Of a DNA stretch of 64,000 nucleotides, positions 1-11,702 are shown one piece after another. A program made the position numbers and the translations under genes. The stretch comes from Hydractinia symbiolongicarpus. Lineage: Eukaryota; Cnidaria; Hydrozoa; Anthoathecata; Hydractiniidae. Each line of letters opens with the position of its first letter. The stretch's first letter is position 1. The notes beneath the pieces were generated by a model. That model was not told the DNA's origin. It saw only the letters and a list, made by a program, of their open reading frames with translations, and searched no databases. Where the stretch lies: the NCBI RefSeq assembly GCF_029227915.1, contig NC_079878.1:22037501-22101500 (forward strand), read 5' to 3'.

Positions 1-225
1 TTTCGATGCAAAATCAAAACTGCGCATGCTCAGATACAATTCGTCGTTCAATTCGCTTCGTGAAAATCCCCCTTTATGGGTATTTTTTTTGTATATTGTC
101 TCCCTTTACTTAAGGCAATCAATATTTATGTAACTGTACATGTATATTCAGTTGTGCAAATTACATCTTCCTTATATTTATGCAACTTTATTTAAATAGT
201 AATTTATTTTTAGGCAAACTAAAAA

Positions 226-807
226 TGTCACGATTTGAAAAGTTTTTAAGTGAAAACACTGCTGCTTCAGCAGGAGTATCGTCTGCAGGCGAATCAACAA
301 CAACAACAACAGCAAGTACAACATCAGTAACAGAATCACTAGCAACAGCAGTTACAACAGCAACATTTGCAACAACAACAGCAACATTTGCAACAACAAC
401 AACAACAGCAACAACGACAACAACAGCTGCATCAAGTCAAGAAAACCTTAGTAATGTAAGGTCCACTTTTATTACCATCGTCTATAAGTTCTAATTCTCT
501 TACATATTCTCATCACATTGTTGCATTGAAAAAATTGAGTCTTATATTTTTATATTTATGTTGAGTTTTATATAGTATATTCTTTTCCGTATTTTAGGAT
601 CTTTCTTACAAAGCATACCTACGGTATCGTAGAAGAAACCCAGGGCCCAGGTCAAGGGCGTCATACCTTGTGTGGCGTCGCGTCGGGGGCAGGGACCGCG
701 AGGGCTTCCGCTGGCGGGAGCGGCCTGGGCAACCTACTCACGAAGAAGGGGCGAAATCGATCCTGATACAACAGGGGGTGTGTTCCATCAAGGTGGAATA
801 CCGTTAA
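226..807 (+). CDS. Two-exon gene, Thr-rich N-terminus and Arg-rich C-terminus, function unknown
   Basis: Exon 1 is 226-456, opening at MSRFEKFLSEN, and ends at the donor AAT|GTAAGG. Exon 2 is 598-807 after the acceptor TTTTAG and stays in frame (77 + 69 residues, stop TAA). Residues about 25-70 are a Thr/Ala run made by an ACA/CAA microsatellite. Exon 2 is strikingly GC-rich for this AT-rich window and encodes about 15 Arg, with segments such as YLRYRRRNPGPRSRASY and GFRWRERPGQP, so the product would be basic. An upstream in-frame ATG at 180 exists, but 226 has a better context and the 180 extension looks like leader sequence. I do not recognise the family. It may be a host gene or a transposon accessory gene. 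Support rests on frame continuity across a canonical intron. Confidence 0.5.
296..424 (+). repeat. ACA/CAA trinucleotide microsatellite inside exon 1
   Basis: Imperfect (CAA/ACA)n tract interrupted by GCA and TTT codons. It encodes the Thr/Ala-rich stretch of the first gene and is likely length-variable. Confidence 0.85.
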
Positions 808-1740
808 TCGGTACCCACTTTGATATATACTTTAAATCCTTTAATTGATTTTCAAATATTTCACTCCCCTGTGTGTCAGTGGTCGATATTACTCGCGTTT
901 CAATTTTATTTGTCTTTGATTATTTTATAGTTCCATTTATAGTTCCATTTATAGTTCCATAATTTTCCCAGTTTTGCCTGCTTTTTCTTAGTTTCGCATT
1001 AAAGTCAATTTTCTTAGTATTTAGTTTTAGTCATTAATATGCCACTATCATCAATATTTTGCAGATAAAGTAATAGTGTTTGTATATAGTCCTGATGCAT
1101 AGTTAGTATCGATATTTTTAATATTTATAATTTATTTAAAAATTGATACTTAAAAAAACTTTTGTCAAAAATTAAGAAACTCTGTTTGCTGCCTATTAGC
1201 GTATTTTTTTTTTATACCGTTAAGTTGTTATTATAGTACAGTTATAGTACGGTTATAGTTATTTTAGTTCGCTTTTTTCATAATATAGAGAGTTTTTTAT
1301 TTATTTACTATTAGCCAGCCATTGTATTCTTCATTTTGCCCCCTTTACATGAGTACCTTTGTATATGTTTGCACATAGCTTCATTTAACCATTAAATTGC
1401 TTCATGATTACCGTTCTCTCTAAAATTGTACAGTTGTAATGTTAAATTCTTAATATTTTGGTTCAAAGCTGGCTACAATGAGGTTAAAGATTATCCAATA
1501 CTTTATTCTTTGGATAACCTTTTGGCTAAACTGATACCCCTGTGGGAAGCAGCTAATACGAACATCATAAATGTTCGGGGGACCAGCAAGCCTGAACCTA
1601 TCAATTTTGTATTTGCATAAGTGTTGATCTGTTCCTTTTTTTTTTGTAGATAACATCAAAAATGAGTTACTACCTGAGACATTAAAGGCCTGTTTTATGT
1701 AAGGTAAGTTTTTTTTATTCTACATACTTCCTGATCGCTT
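808..1740. other. AT-rich stretch without a supported gene
   Basis: No coding signal I can defend. It contains three tandem copies of a 12-mer (ATAGTTCCATTT) at about 927-962. An open stretch at about 1456-1620 (AGYNEVKDYPILYSLDNLL...) follows an AG and could be a lone terminal exon, but nothing else supports it. Confidence 0.4.
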
Positions 1741-1764
1741 AACCCGGCGTTTCGACGCCGGGTT
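1741..1764. repeat. Perfect GC-rich hairpin with TTCG loop
   Basis: AACCCGGCGT, then TTCG, then ACGCCGGGTT: a 10-bp perfect inverted repeat with a 4-base loop. A near-identical stem with a different loop lies at 18389-18409. Neither is next to a recognisable gene. Confidence 0.75.
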
Positions 1765-2860
1765 TCCCGGCTAGTTTAATATATTTTAGCTTTCCACAGG
1801 TTTTCTCTGTACACCAAAAAACAATCCTATCCTCTCCTCCTCAGTCAGCAGAAATACACCTGGTGTCTGTGAGGGAAAGGAGGGGGAAAACTGCTCTAGA
1901 CCCATAACTTATCTTGTCTTAGGCAAAAACTTTCGCTGACGTATGCATATTTTGTTAAAATATATTTTTTGAAAGATCTGTTGTTATTGAGAACATACAA
2001 GTCCGTGGCTTGTGAAAAAATATTAAGTAAAATATTAAGTATTAATTTGTCAAGCGTTAACAAGATTAAGCCGGATTTCCAGTTCGCAGGATCAGATCAG
2101 ACCGGATCGGATCAAATTTCGGTCTTCCCATGGGCACTATTGACAGATTTTGATTCTGATCCGTCGAGTGGATCAGCCCGGATTTGTTTTTTCAGCCAGT
2201 GAATGATCAGTAACTTTTCAAAATTGCAGCCACAGCTGTGAAGTTCGAAGTACGCAAGAACAAGAATCATGGCAAGGGCAGACGAACAGCTGCATATAAT
2301 AAGAGATAATTTTTTTGGAGGAACAACCTCTAGAAGAGCCTGAATACGATGTTATGTCAATAAGAAATATAATTAGGAAGACGTAATGCCTTTTTTCCCT
2401 GCTTTGTGGAATACCAGTCTTCGATCTTACAAGGATTTAAATAAAAACAAGGCTTCTTGGTAGGAACTTAGCAGTGAATTCAATGTACACAGTAAGTAGC
2501 TATTCTAGCTTCTTTTTTTACCTATCTTGTATTTGTTGTTTCTCTTTCTTGCCGAATTCTTCCTTTATCAAGCAAAAGGGGTAACAATACTCCTACGTTT
2601 ATAGCCACAATATTTGCTTACAAACTTTTGCCGCTCATAAAATTGATTGGAAATAATTTTGGCACCGGACCGGATCGGAATTTGGTACAGGTCGATTCAG
2701 TCCGGTTCGATCCATCCAATAAAATTCATCAAGGCGAGTAGAATCACTTGGCTTGTCAAAGTGCAAAACATCACTCATGCTATGGCGTACTGCATTTTTA
2801 ATAAATTCAATGAATTCCTACTTTGCATCTTCAGCACAAGATTTTTCATGTCCAACCATA
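1765..2860. other. Intergenic, GGATC-rich patches, no gene seen
   Basis: Two patches rich in CCGGATCGGATC-like words (about 2068-2180 and 2660-2720) look related to each other. Nothing codes convincingly here. Confidence 0.4.
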
Positions 2861-2867
2861 TTTGAGA

Positions 2868-3136
2868 AAATAATTTACAAAGAGGTGGCAGGCCACCGCA
2901 ATGATGAACTCAACGTGTTAGGTCTTTGGAAATAAGTTAGAGGTTGTACTCCTCTAGAGAAAATGCCTCTAAAAGCACAATTCTCCCTTTTTACAAGGAA
3001 TTAATTAAAAGACAAGATCATGTGTGATCAAACCCCCCTGCTAATATTTTTTTTAACTGGGGTAATAAGTGGAGTCGTCACTCTCCAAAGACAAGACTGA
3101 GTGTAGTCAAGCCCCCTTGCTGACTCATTCTGGTTA
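2868..3136 (-). mobile_element. Short non-autonomous tail element (abridged copy)
   Basis: Read on the minus strand, it begins at the stop of the USP-like ORF. It carries the block with AGCAAGGGGGCTTGAC and TCTTGTCTTTGGAGAGTGAC, then CTCCACTTATTACCCCAGTT, then AAAAAGGGAGAATTGTGCTT and GAGTACAACCTC, ending in the GGTGGC/GCCACC palindrome block (2872-2938). The same ordered blocks recur at 27.1, 44.9, 50.4, 60.3 and 63.9 kb, with the middle segment missing here. No ORF. It is either the 3' tail of the RLE-USP retrotransposon or a SINE-like passenger of it. Confidence 0.6.
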
Positions 3137-3139
3137 AAA

Positions 3140-4906
3140 TTATCTCAGCTCTTCTAAAAAGAAAACATATGACTCGTGACTGTTCATAAGGTGGTCATCA
3201 CGGAAAATTACTGCTCTATCGTTGCAATGTATCCACCTGTGAACCATTTGGTCGAAGGCTGTGGTTGTGTAGTGACCATTATTTAAGTTGCCGCAATGGT
3301 TGATAATAACCCTTAATTGAAAATTTTTACGAAATTTCACTTCTCCATCTCCGGTAAAGGGTATGGAAAGGGTACTTGGGTAAGCAGTAATACGAGAGGC
3401 AATTTTTGACATAAGGCCGTTGGCACTGGCAAAACGTTTTAGCTGTAAAATGAGATGGAAACCGCACGACACTACCTCTTTATCAACTAGAGCAGTTTGA
3501 TGAGTGTTGCAAACATGGCAGAAGTATGCATTGGTGTGTGACAACTCCTCGCTTTCAAAGAAATTATCTTAGGAAGATTGTAACATAGGGTGCAGATACA
3601 TGGTGTTATAACTTCTAAGGAGCTGGTAATATGATATGAATTGCAAGTGGTTGATGTCTTGATGCCAATGCTAAAATAACTTCCAAGACATGGAAAGTCT
3701 AATGACAGATCAGGTAGGAGATATTCAAAACCTCGGGGACGTCGTGCTGAGCAAAGATATTAAATGCACTTCCCTTCGCAGCTGAGATATGATGTTTAAT
3801 AGCACGCAAAAAATGGGAGGGATCAACTAGACTTCTAGAAACAGACAAACTTTGAAGAACACCTACAAATGCTTCGCCTAACTTTGAGGTTGTTTTGCTG
3901 ACAGAAATGGCTTCTTTAACTTTTGGAAGGTTATAAAAACATTGTAAGATGGAGTTTGCATAACATGTGTTTCCTAAGTTTTTTAGACCGCTTTTCCTAA
4001 AATCAGGGTTAGATAGCAATGCGACTGTTGTTTTGGAAGACCTTGTAGCAACTTTTTCGGGTTTTTTGATTTTACAAGATTTTGTGTGATTTGCGGAAGA
4101 TTTCTCAGGGGTTTTTGATTTCTTACATTCCATATTTGTAACAGAAGAAACTTCAGGAATGATTGGGGCCTTTTCAGGCTCAATCCAAGTAGTAGAATTT
4201 CGAGACATCCAGATGTAAAAAGAAGCACTCATGGAGGTAAAAGTTAGGGATTTTAATAGGGAACGTAAAGGCTTGTTAGGGAAACCAAGGCGACGAAAAC
4301 AGGTCCTTACTGATTCTGAACAGAAACCCCTTGCACCCACCTCAATGGCAAAGAGATGCACGATCTATCCATTGTTTTTCATAGCATAACAAAGTGAAGA
4401 ATAATTGCTAAGCTTTCGTTTGTGCCAATATTCCGTGCTCTCTTCACATGGACAAGTCAGTTCTAACATAATTACAGTTTTGGAAGAACTGGATATTAAT
4501 AACACGTCTGGGCGTAGTTGTGTTATTGCAATGTATGGTGGAACAACTAAAACGGAATCTAAATCTGAAAGTATTTTCCAATCGGAAGCAAGGTGAAGAA
4601 GGCCTGGACACTTTGTATGCCTCTTCTTAGATGGTGATTGACCGACCGAAATGAAATTATATTTGTTGCACTTTGAAAGCTTAAGAGGTTCATATGATAC
4701 CAAAAACTCTTTTAATGCCTTAACCAAAACTATTAAAACCGAGTCATGACGGTATGTGTATCTACCCTGCGTAAGGGAAGTCCTACAGGCACTCAATATG
4801 TGAGAGACATTTGAGGATGGCTTTTTGCACAGAATGCAACTTTTGTCTTTCTCAATTCCCCATCTCACAAGATTGGTTTGAGAGGAAAGGGTGTCGTAGG
4901 TTGCCC
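3140..4906 (-). pseudogene. Non-LTR retrotransposon C-terminus: CCHC + restriction-like endonuclease fused to a USP (peptidase C19) domain
   Basis: One reading frame runs from about 4906 to 3699 and is broken only by a TAG at 4362-4364, probably a former Trp. In order it shows GATYDTLSSQTNLVRWG and a C-x2-C-x8-H-x4-C knuckle (CILC...H..SAC). Next comes RPD, then E 14 residues later in MLELTCPCEE, the R2-type RLE signature. The conserved FAIEVGARGFCSESV block and a Lys-rich linker follow, then a USP Cys box (GLKNLGNTCYANSILQCF). A T-run frameshift near 3715 separates the rest: CxxC zinc residues, QLKRF, and the His box NNGHYTTTAF with CNDRAV, ending SYVFFLEELR. Catalytic Cys, His and Asp/Asn positions are all present. 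The RLE would nick target DNA and the USP would remove ubiquitin. The 5' RT part is absent here. Family assignment is firm; the biological role of the USP is inference. Confidence 0.85.
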
Positions 4907-5690
4907 CTATAAAAAAAGGAAGTTAGACATTGTGGCAGTGAAAGAATTGTTCTCTAAGACAAATCATTTTTCACATAAGAGCACCATTTTGTCTAATTGC
5001 CTTGCAAATGCAACTGTACAGCTCTGGCATGGTAAATATCTTCATCATTTTCTTCAATGATATTGGAAACAAGCTTTCGGTACAACACATTCTCTCTGCA
5101 AATTGTACATATATGGTAGAAGTGACCATATAGTAAATTCTACTGAATTGGTATAAATACCAAATCCCGTTTCTACTAGTACAGTAGATGTTGAATTCTA
5201 CTGTATTTGTACAATTACTGTGTGTGAGGGAAAAAATGGTAGCAGTCACAGTGTAGTGAATGTGAATAAATCAGTTGCCAATGGATAAAATCAAAAGCTA
5301 GCTAGCTTTGTTTTTAACAGTTAATTTAGCTAAGTATTGGAAAGGAAGTTTAGTTGGATATAATTTGATTGTGGTTTTGTTGTTATTGCCGATGAAAAGA
5401 CTGAATTAGGCTAGGACTAGGCTACTGGCTCAAAGCTAGCTACCCTCCCTAGCTAGAGCTACGATATAAGAGAAGGAACACTTTGTCTATAGTTAGCACG
5501 TCATAGATAGCTACTAGCTAAAAGCTTTTCTATGAGATTTATATTTTATAGCTAGGTTAAATGTCGCTCTAAGAAACCAAACTTAAAACTACTTTCGTCA
5601 GTTTACAGCTAGCTATAAGCAGCTCAGAATTCAAAAGTTACATGCTCTAATATGATGTACTTGCTGGCTAGCAAAAGCTTTTGTGCATCA
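4907..5690. other. Intergenic, AGCTAGCT-rich, no gene seen
   Basis: Contains many AGCTAGCT palindromic words (5295-5680) and short inverted words around TTCTACTG/CAGTAGA (5135-5210). The retrotransposon similarity stops near 4906. Confidence 0.5.
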
Positions 5691-5691
5691 T

Positions 5692-6082
5692 GTGGAGCCG
5701 TAGATTAGTGGTTATAGCTCTCGTACTAGTGGAGCCGTAGATTAGTGGTTATAGCTCCCGTACTCTGTGCGGGAGACCGGGGTTCGATTCCTCTTGACGG
5801 CGATTCAACATGGGCCGAGTGAATGTTACCATAGCCCCGGGTTAACCCAAGCCATGTGAGGGAAATTGGGGAGATGGCACACTGTGTGGGCCGTTGGATG
5901 TTGCCGGGAGTTGTCTAGTAGAGCGCGGGCCCTAATTGGGTCTGCGTAGCTCAAAAATGAGCATTAAATACTCTAGGACTCTCCATAAGCCATGGCCCCT
6001 CCTGGAAATAATAGACAGGGTATATCCCTCGATATTTGTGAGGCTAGCCATGTAAAATATGCACATCTATCTATCTATCTAT
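5692..6082 (+). mobile_element. tRNA-derived SINE with (CTAT)n tail
   Basis: The head 5729-5801 resembles a tRNA: an A-box-like TAGATTAGTGGTTATAGCTC, an anticodon-arm-like CCCGTACTCTGTGCGGG, and a B box GGTTCGATTCC. The body is about 260 bp and GC-rich, and the end is a (CTAT)n tail (6065-6082). The first 36 bases of the head are also present immediately upstream (5692-5727), a partial tandem duplication of the promoter. It would be transcribed by RNA polymerase III and mobilised by a LINE in trans. The family name is unknown to me. Confidence 0.75.
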
Positions 6083-6280
6083 GTATACCTAGGGCAAAGT
6101 AGAAAAACCACAAAGATTTTAAAAAGTTTCAGGGAGTTTTAACGTTCATTTTATTAATAATAATATATATCATCTTTGTACAAAACATGAATTAATTTGT
6201 AATGTTATATAGCTACATTTTTTTTAAAAAAAATAATACAAGTTTTAAAAATATGCTCCAATTTTCTGAGTCATTAATTT

Positions 6281-6319
6281 CCTAGAATAAGGTGTGCAAA
6301 ATGCACACCTTATTCTAGG
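6281..6319. repeat. Perfect 18-bp inverted repeat, 3-nt loop, just upstream of the KDZ gene
   Basis: CCTAGAATAAGGTGTGCA (6281-6298), loop AAA, then its exact reverse complement (6302-6319). It sits 69 bp upstream of the ATG of the KDZ gene. It could be a protein-binding palindrome, a transcript hairpin in the 5' UTR, or a snap-back insertion. Confidence 0.85.
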
Positions 6320-6387
6320 AATGTTATAATTTCACATTGTTTAATTTAAGTAGATTGTGCTGGATCAATTCAGAGATAAAACTGGTA

Positions 6388-9300
6388 ATGGCTCACATAT
6401 TGGAAGAGTGCTTACAAGGTATATACAATTTCTTACCACTACTCATATCAGGTTCTGAATATATATGGTTTTATCATTTGAATTTTTTTACTGTAAGGTT
6501 CTGAACTCTTTCCTTTAAAGGAAAAAACATATAAATGATAATAATTGTAAATATATTTTATATATATATGTAAGATTCATCACGTGATGTAGAAGATCCA
6601 ATTACTTCCTTATTAAAAGAATGCAGGGAAGAAAAGAAAGCGACGGAGAAAAAAACAACTACTGTGTACAACATGAAAAGTGGAAAGAAACGTGCTAGAA
6701 AACGTTGTTCAAAAAAGCCTTGTACAAAGACACAAAAAACTTCTACAAGTGTGTATTAATCTTTTTTTACCTTATTTTTTTTGTATATACTATACAATTT
6801 TGAGTTTAGATCTAACACAGTCTAGATCAGATTGGAAGAGGGTCATTAATATACCCCGTCCAACCCATGCTAGCATGGAAAACGGACGTTAAGCCGAGAA
6901 TGATGATGAATGATGATAACAAAAAAAAATTTACATAAATTTCCTTTGCATAAATTTTGAATTGCATTTATTAAACTAGTACAAACTTGAACAAATAAAC
7001 ATTGTTAAAAAATATTTTGCAGATCAAATTAGTTGTGATGTAACATCAACTGACCTTCAACTTGATTCAGAAAGTATTCCTGATGATGGTCTTTCAGGTG
7101 TGTTTACAGTTTTTAAAGGTGCACATATCGTACCTATTCAATTGAGTAAAGTCATATAATCACTGTTTCAGATCTTTATGTGTTAAACAATGATGGGGAC
7201 AGTGAACCCCAGACTTTGAATTGGTTTAAAAGAACATCATCTGCTGAATCTTCTTGGGTTGATGTTCGCCAGGAGCTAATAAATTCCTTAATAAAAAGAG
7301 AATATTTTACTTCTGACCTATGCTTACATTGTGGAATAAATCCATCTTCCATAGAATGTTATGGTTGTTTACCTACCAAAATCTATGTTTTGAATGTGAT
7401 AGGAAACTTCATGTAACTCACCCTTTTCATGATAGAACAATATTTAACGAATGTCTTATTGCATTAGCACCAACGCAGACTTTCCTTGATGGTGAAATCA
7501 TGAATATAGGTATTTTTAGTTTTAGACCACCTTTTTATTTTGTCATGATAAACTGATTTGTTGAATTTTCGTATTTAAATTTGTATTTTAATATTTCTTG
7601 AGCATGGTGTACATGTGTGTGTAATTTTTCTAAATCACATAGGTTACTTTTAGGAAAAATTGTTCCACTCAACTTTCCTAAATGTAATTGTGGCAATGGT
7701 AGAACTGATATTTCTGTGTCTACGGAATTGGTAGCAGTCATCAGAACTAATGGTTGGTATTATTATATGTATACTTTGTTGTGTGTGTTACTGCCACTAC
7801 CTTTTATTAGATAAAACATATTTGGTCCTTTTAGGAAGGTTTGATCTTAACAAGTTTGTCATTAAATGTTCCTGTGGCAATAGCTATGATCCCTTTTCCT
7901 TGACTAATTTGGTGGAATCTGGTTATTGGCCAGGATCATTAAAGCAAATTAATTACATCTTTCATGAAAGCTGTTTCGTAATGTGGGATAGATTTTCGAA
8001 ACGGATGCCAGGTTCGTCTGTCAGCAGTTATGTAAAGTCGTTAGAGGATATTTCACGTTTAAATTCTCGGGTAAATGTTTTATATTGTTTTTTCCTAATG
8101 ATGTATTTTATTCTCTTGTATTCTCATTGTTGATAAAATAGATATAAATTCTCATTGAAATGTGCATAAATGAGGACGTTTACCAAGTGCAGATTCTTTA
8201 ATCAGAATTTATATTCCTATTATATTTGTTTCATTACAAACAAAAATTATTACAACTGATATGGAGGTGCCTGGTGAGGTGCACATATGGCGTACACATG
8301 TGTTCCTACAAGGTTTTAAGGTAAACAAAATATAAGGAACACGCTTGTGCACCTAATTAAACTTACAAGGTACACGTAACAGACATGTACCAAGATTTTG
8401 AAATTTTGAAGCCCTGATGTTCAGCAATTTCAGTGGCGATTGGGATTGTATTGGGATATATACTTTTAGACGGATGTGATAAGTTGTACCTTGTTCACCA
8501 GAACATACAGGGAATGGAAATATGGACAACATGAGCTTGAAAAGTTAATGAAAATACCAATTTTTTCATGTCCTGCCTGCAATGGTAAACAACACTCTTG
8601 CCACGTTGATGGCAATAGTAAGTTATACCGATATAAAACATCTGGAAAGTGAGTCAAATTTTTACAGTGCTTGCTTGTATTGGTGTATTAGTTTCCTCAA
8701 AAAATTATTTTTTATGAAAGAATTTTAAGATTTTTTCTTTATTTTGTTTTGTTTTTCTATATTATATTAGAAGAAATGGTGACTCTTACTACAAAGATCT
8801 TTTCATTTCATCAATCATTTAGAATCTCTTGACTATTCGAAACAAAAATCCAAGGTAAACAGTAGTTTGTTATTTTTGTGGTTGGAAATGTCCAACTTTG
8901 TGTTCATGCAATGATTTTATCTGATTTATATGTTTATGCAATAATTTTATTATGCTTTATTTATTTATTTCACTAACAAGAAGTTGCAAAAGGTAACATG
9001 TGGACCTAGTATTCTCAAAGCAGCTCAAGATATATCACGGAGAAAGGCAGCTTTAGATGAGACTGGACTTGAGTATTGTGTATGTAGACATGGTATTGCA
9101 TTAAAAGCAGTAAACATGTTTCGTGGTGAAATATTTGGTTATGCCCATTTTTTACAAACAACTTTTATGCTTTCCCAAAATGTTGAATTCTTTTGGTATG
9201 ACGTTGTCTGTAAATATTGGCCATGGCTCAATTCACACGATCCGTTTATTTCTGATCAAATGAAACCCGCATTGTCAGTGATGCATGGAAAAATACACCA

Positions 9301-11702
9301 GATGTCTTGTCAGGTAAGATGCATACACATATATGGCACCGACTTTTTTTGATTTACAGTTTGTTCTCTGCATTACAATGCCATGTCAATAAAATGATTT
9401 TAAATCATGTTCTCCAGGTGCAATGGAGTGGAAGATGGCAAAAGGGATCAGCAAAGTCATCAGGTGAAGAAGCTGAACAAGTGAATAGCTACCTGTCACG
9501 TGTTGGAAACACAACTAAGTACATGCTTCCCCAAAGTAAACAATGTTATTTTAGACCAAGGGAAATTGATTTACTGTATGTTTTGGCCATACGCATTGAC
9601 ACTTCTTAACACGTTTTTTTATGTATAAATTGTTTTTTTTACTCATTTTTAATCAGCTAGTGATTTAGGATCTTTCTTAAAAACACCAGTTTGTAAAAAG
9701 CAACGATTTCGAGCTTAATGATAAAGCATGTGGGTCTGTAAACATAAAACAGAAAATCAACATTGATTGGTCTTTTGTAGTTTTATTATTATATGTGGTG
9801 TATTGTTTGTTTCCATCAATAGTCAGTCACATTTCAGTGTATAATTTTTTGGGTAGATCGAGAAGATGTGATCACGGAATTTGCTAGTGATTGGAACTGT
9901 AGAAAAATTGCTGGATTAGCTAAAGCTTTAGTAAAACGTTATCAAAAGGTAATTTGCATCATATCCATAGGACTTTGATCTGTCTTATTCAATTTTTCCT
10001 TTATTCTGATTAGGCTTATATAATGTAAATATGATATGATTGTGTATTCCAATATTTTCACTAGAACTTGAAAGATACTGAATCATCAAAGTTAGTCTGG
10101 GAGAATAGTTGTAACGGTGCTGGCATCAATACATCTGTGATCACCATGACAGAATTAACATCAGAGATTGTAACTTTTTTCACAGGTATAGTCCACCAGT
10201 CTGATACTTGTATTTTTTTACACACAATAAATACTCAATTTTATAGACAAAAATATAAAAACCACAGGCCTTGATTTTTACATCATTATTTTGAATTTTG
10301 TATATAGCTCCAGAGGAAAACGTTAGGGTCCTGTCTCTAACAGAAACCTGTGCACTGTATTTTCTACGCTTAAAACAGTTGGACTCAGATAATCATTCAG
10401 ACGCTCATGATGTCCCTCTTCACTATTTGCTGAAATGTGGTAGCTCACAAACAATAGTCCAATCGAAGTTAAAGATTTTGATGGCAAAACTAAGAGAAAG
10501 AAATCCATTATTTGATCCTGAAGGTGATGAAATTCAAGGGAAGATAATTAGAAAAGTAATGGACGTCATAAAGGAAAAAATATTAAACCATAATTTTCAA
10601 GCAACAATTAAAAGACTGTCATTGAGCAAGCTGACAAGTGGCCATTACTACCTCTTTAACAGTTTTATTCTTTAATTTTTTTAATATTTTAAATGTTACT
10701 ATTTTTTTCTTGTCCTGTTTTGCGAATAGATACTAGTAAGCAAAGAATTAGAATGAGAAGAACGATAGACACCATCTTGAAAAAAGCTTCTATTCAATGT
10801 GAAGAATACAACTCACTGGCTAACATGATAGGAGAGGAACACATAAATCTAAACAACAATCCGTTACCAGTTGGTGGTAAGTTAGTATGTTTTCTCTTCA
10901 GAAAAAAACTATGTATGTTACCCATGTTTGGGTGCAACTCCCATGCCAGATGTTTAAAATCTTTACTCGTCATATTATTTCGTCCGTAATATTAGCAATG
11001 TGGCAATCTATCTGGTAGCCACGCATGGGTAACATATCTGATTTATTTTTTCTGTCAATGACAGCTATATTGCCACGTTTGATTAATACAGGTACAATTT
11101 GGGAAAAGAAAATAATAGTTGACCAGTTCCAAGAATGGCAACGTTGTTTAGAGGAAGGACAGTTGTTACTACGCGAAATGCAAAATTATGTAGATTACTT
11201 CACTGCGTTGGAAAAAGCTATGAAAGAAAATTTGAAAGTTTATGGTTAGATGACATTATTTGCATTAAGCATAAACCTTTAAGAATGCGACTTCGTTTAT
11301 CTTTATCTGTTTTTTTGTCATAATTTATGTCAGATGAGTCAACTTATGAAGATAACCAACATAGAACGGACACGATACATGTAGGTTTTTTATTCCAACT
11401 CATTAAAAACAAAGTTATTCAAAAGTAAAAACTCACCCTCATATTTTCAGGAACAATACGACAATCGTGGGATCAAGGCATTGTACAATCGGTCGAAATC
11501 AAAGTTTACCAAACAGCTTGACTATGCGAAGTATCTTTTTTCTGCAGTACCGCGTGACACATCGGTTCAAGTGACGAATATTTTCGGCAATGACGGCAGT
11601 GACAGTGAAGACGAAATTCATTTCTCCGATGCGTATGATAGTGAAGATGATGTAGAGATTATTACTGATGAGCAATTTTTTAAAGCTTTAGAGCAAGATT
11701 AA
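6388..11702 (+). pseudogene. KDZ-superfamily transposase, 17 exons, two frame breaks
   Basis: Exons by GT/AG and phase: 6388-6418, 6575-6748, 7023-7097, 7172-7509, 7654-7752, 7835-8070, 8470-8648, 8771-8854, 8981-9313, 9418-9535, 9857-9948, 10065-10185, 10308-10637, 10730-10876, 11092-11244, 11334-11380, 11451-11702. The product would be about 936 residues, a normal length for the family. Landmarks: a basic region KRARKRCSKKPC; a Cys/His cluster (LCLHC, ECYGC, LCFECD, HPFHDRTI); SCPAC then HVDGNSKLYR (first Asp); TGLEYCVCRHG and FRGEIFGYAHFL; FFWYDVVCKYWPW (second Asp); GEEAEQVNSYLSRVG (Glu); NREDVITEFASDWN; an acidic C-terminus. All 16 junction phases agree except that exon 4 (near 7360-7375) and exon 8 (near 8800-8815, a TTCAT-like duplication followed by a TAG) each carry a frame shift. 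It was probably a cut-and-paste transposase. Terminal repeats of its element were not found. Confidence 0.85.
6814..6916 (+). mobile_element. SINE 3'-tail fragment in KDZ intron 2
   Basis: Contains CCATGCTAGCATGGAAAACG followed by GACGTTAAGCC and a GATGATGAATGATGATAA tail. A very similar ending is known from SINEs of molluscs and other invertebrates; that comparison is from memory. No tRNA head is present, so the copy is truncated. Confidence 0.5.

Noticed and set aside
180-225. N-terminal extension from the ATG at 180
   Set aside because: It adds a hydrophobic leader (MQLYLNSNLFLGKLK) that looks like AT-rich 5' UTR; the ATG at 226 is the better start.
2647-2935. Overlapping small open frames upstream of the tail element
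   Set aside because: They run into the tail palindrome block on its non-coding strand and have no domain content.
5729-5801. Functional tRNA gene
   Set aside because: The arms do not form a clean cloverleaf, and the sequence continues into a SINE body with a (CTAT)n tail.
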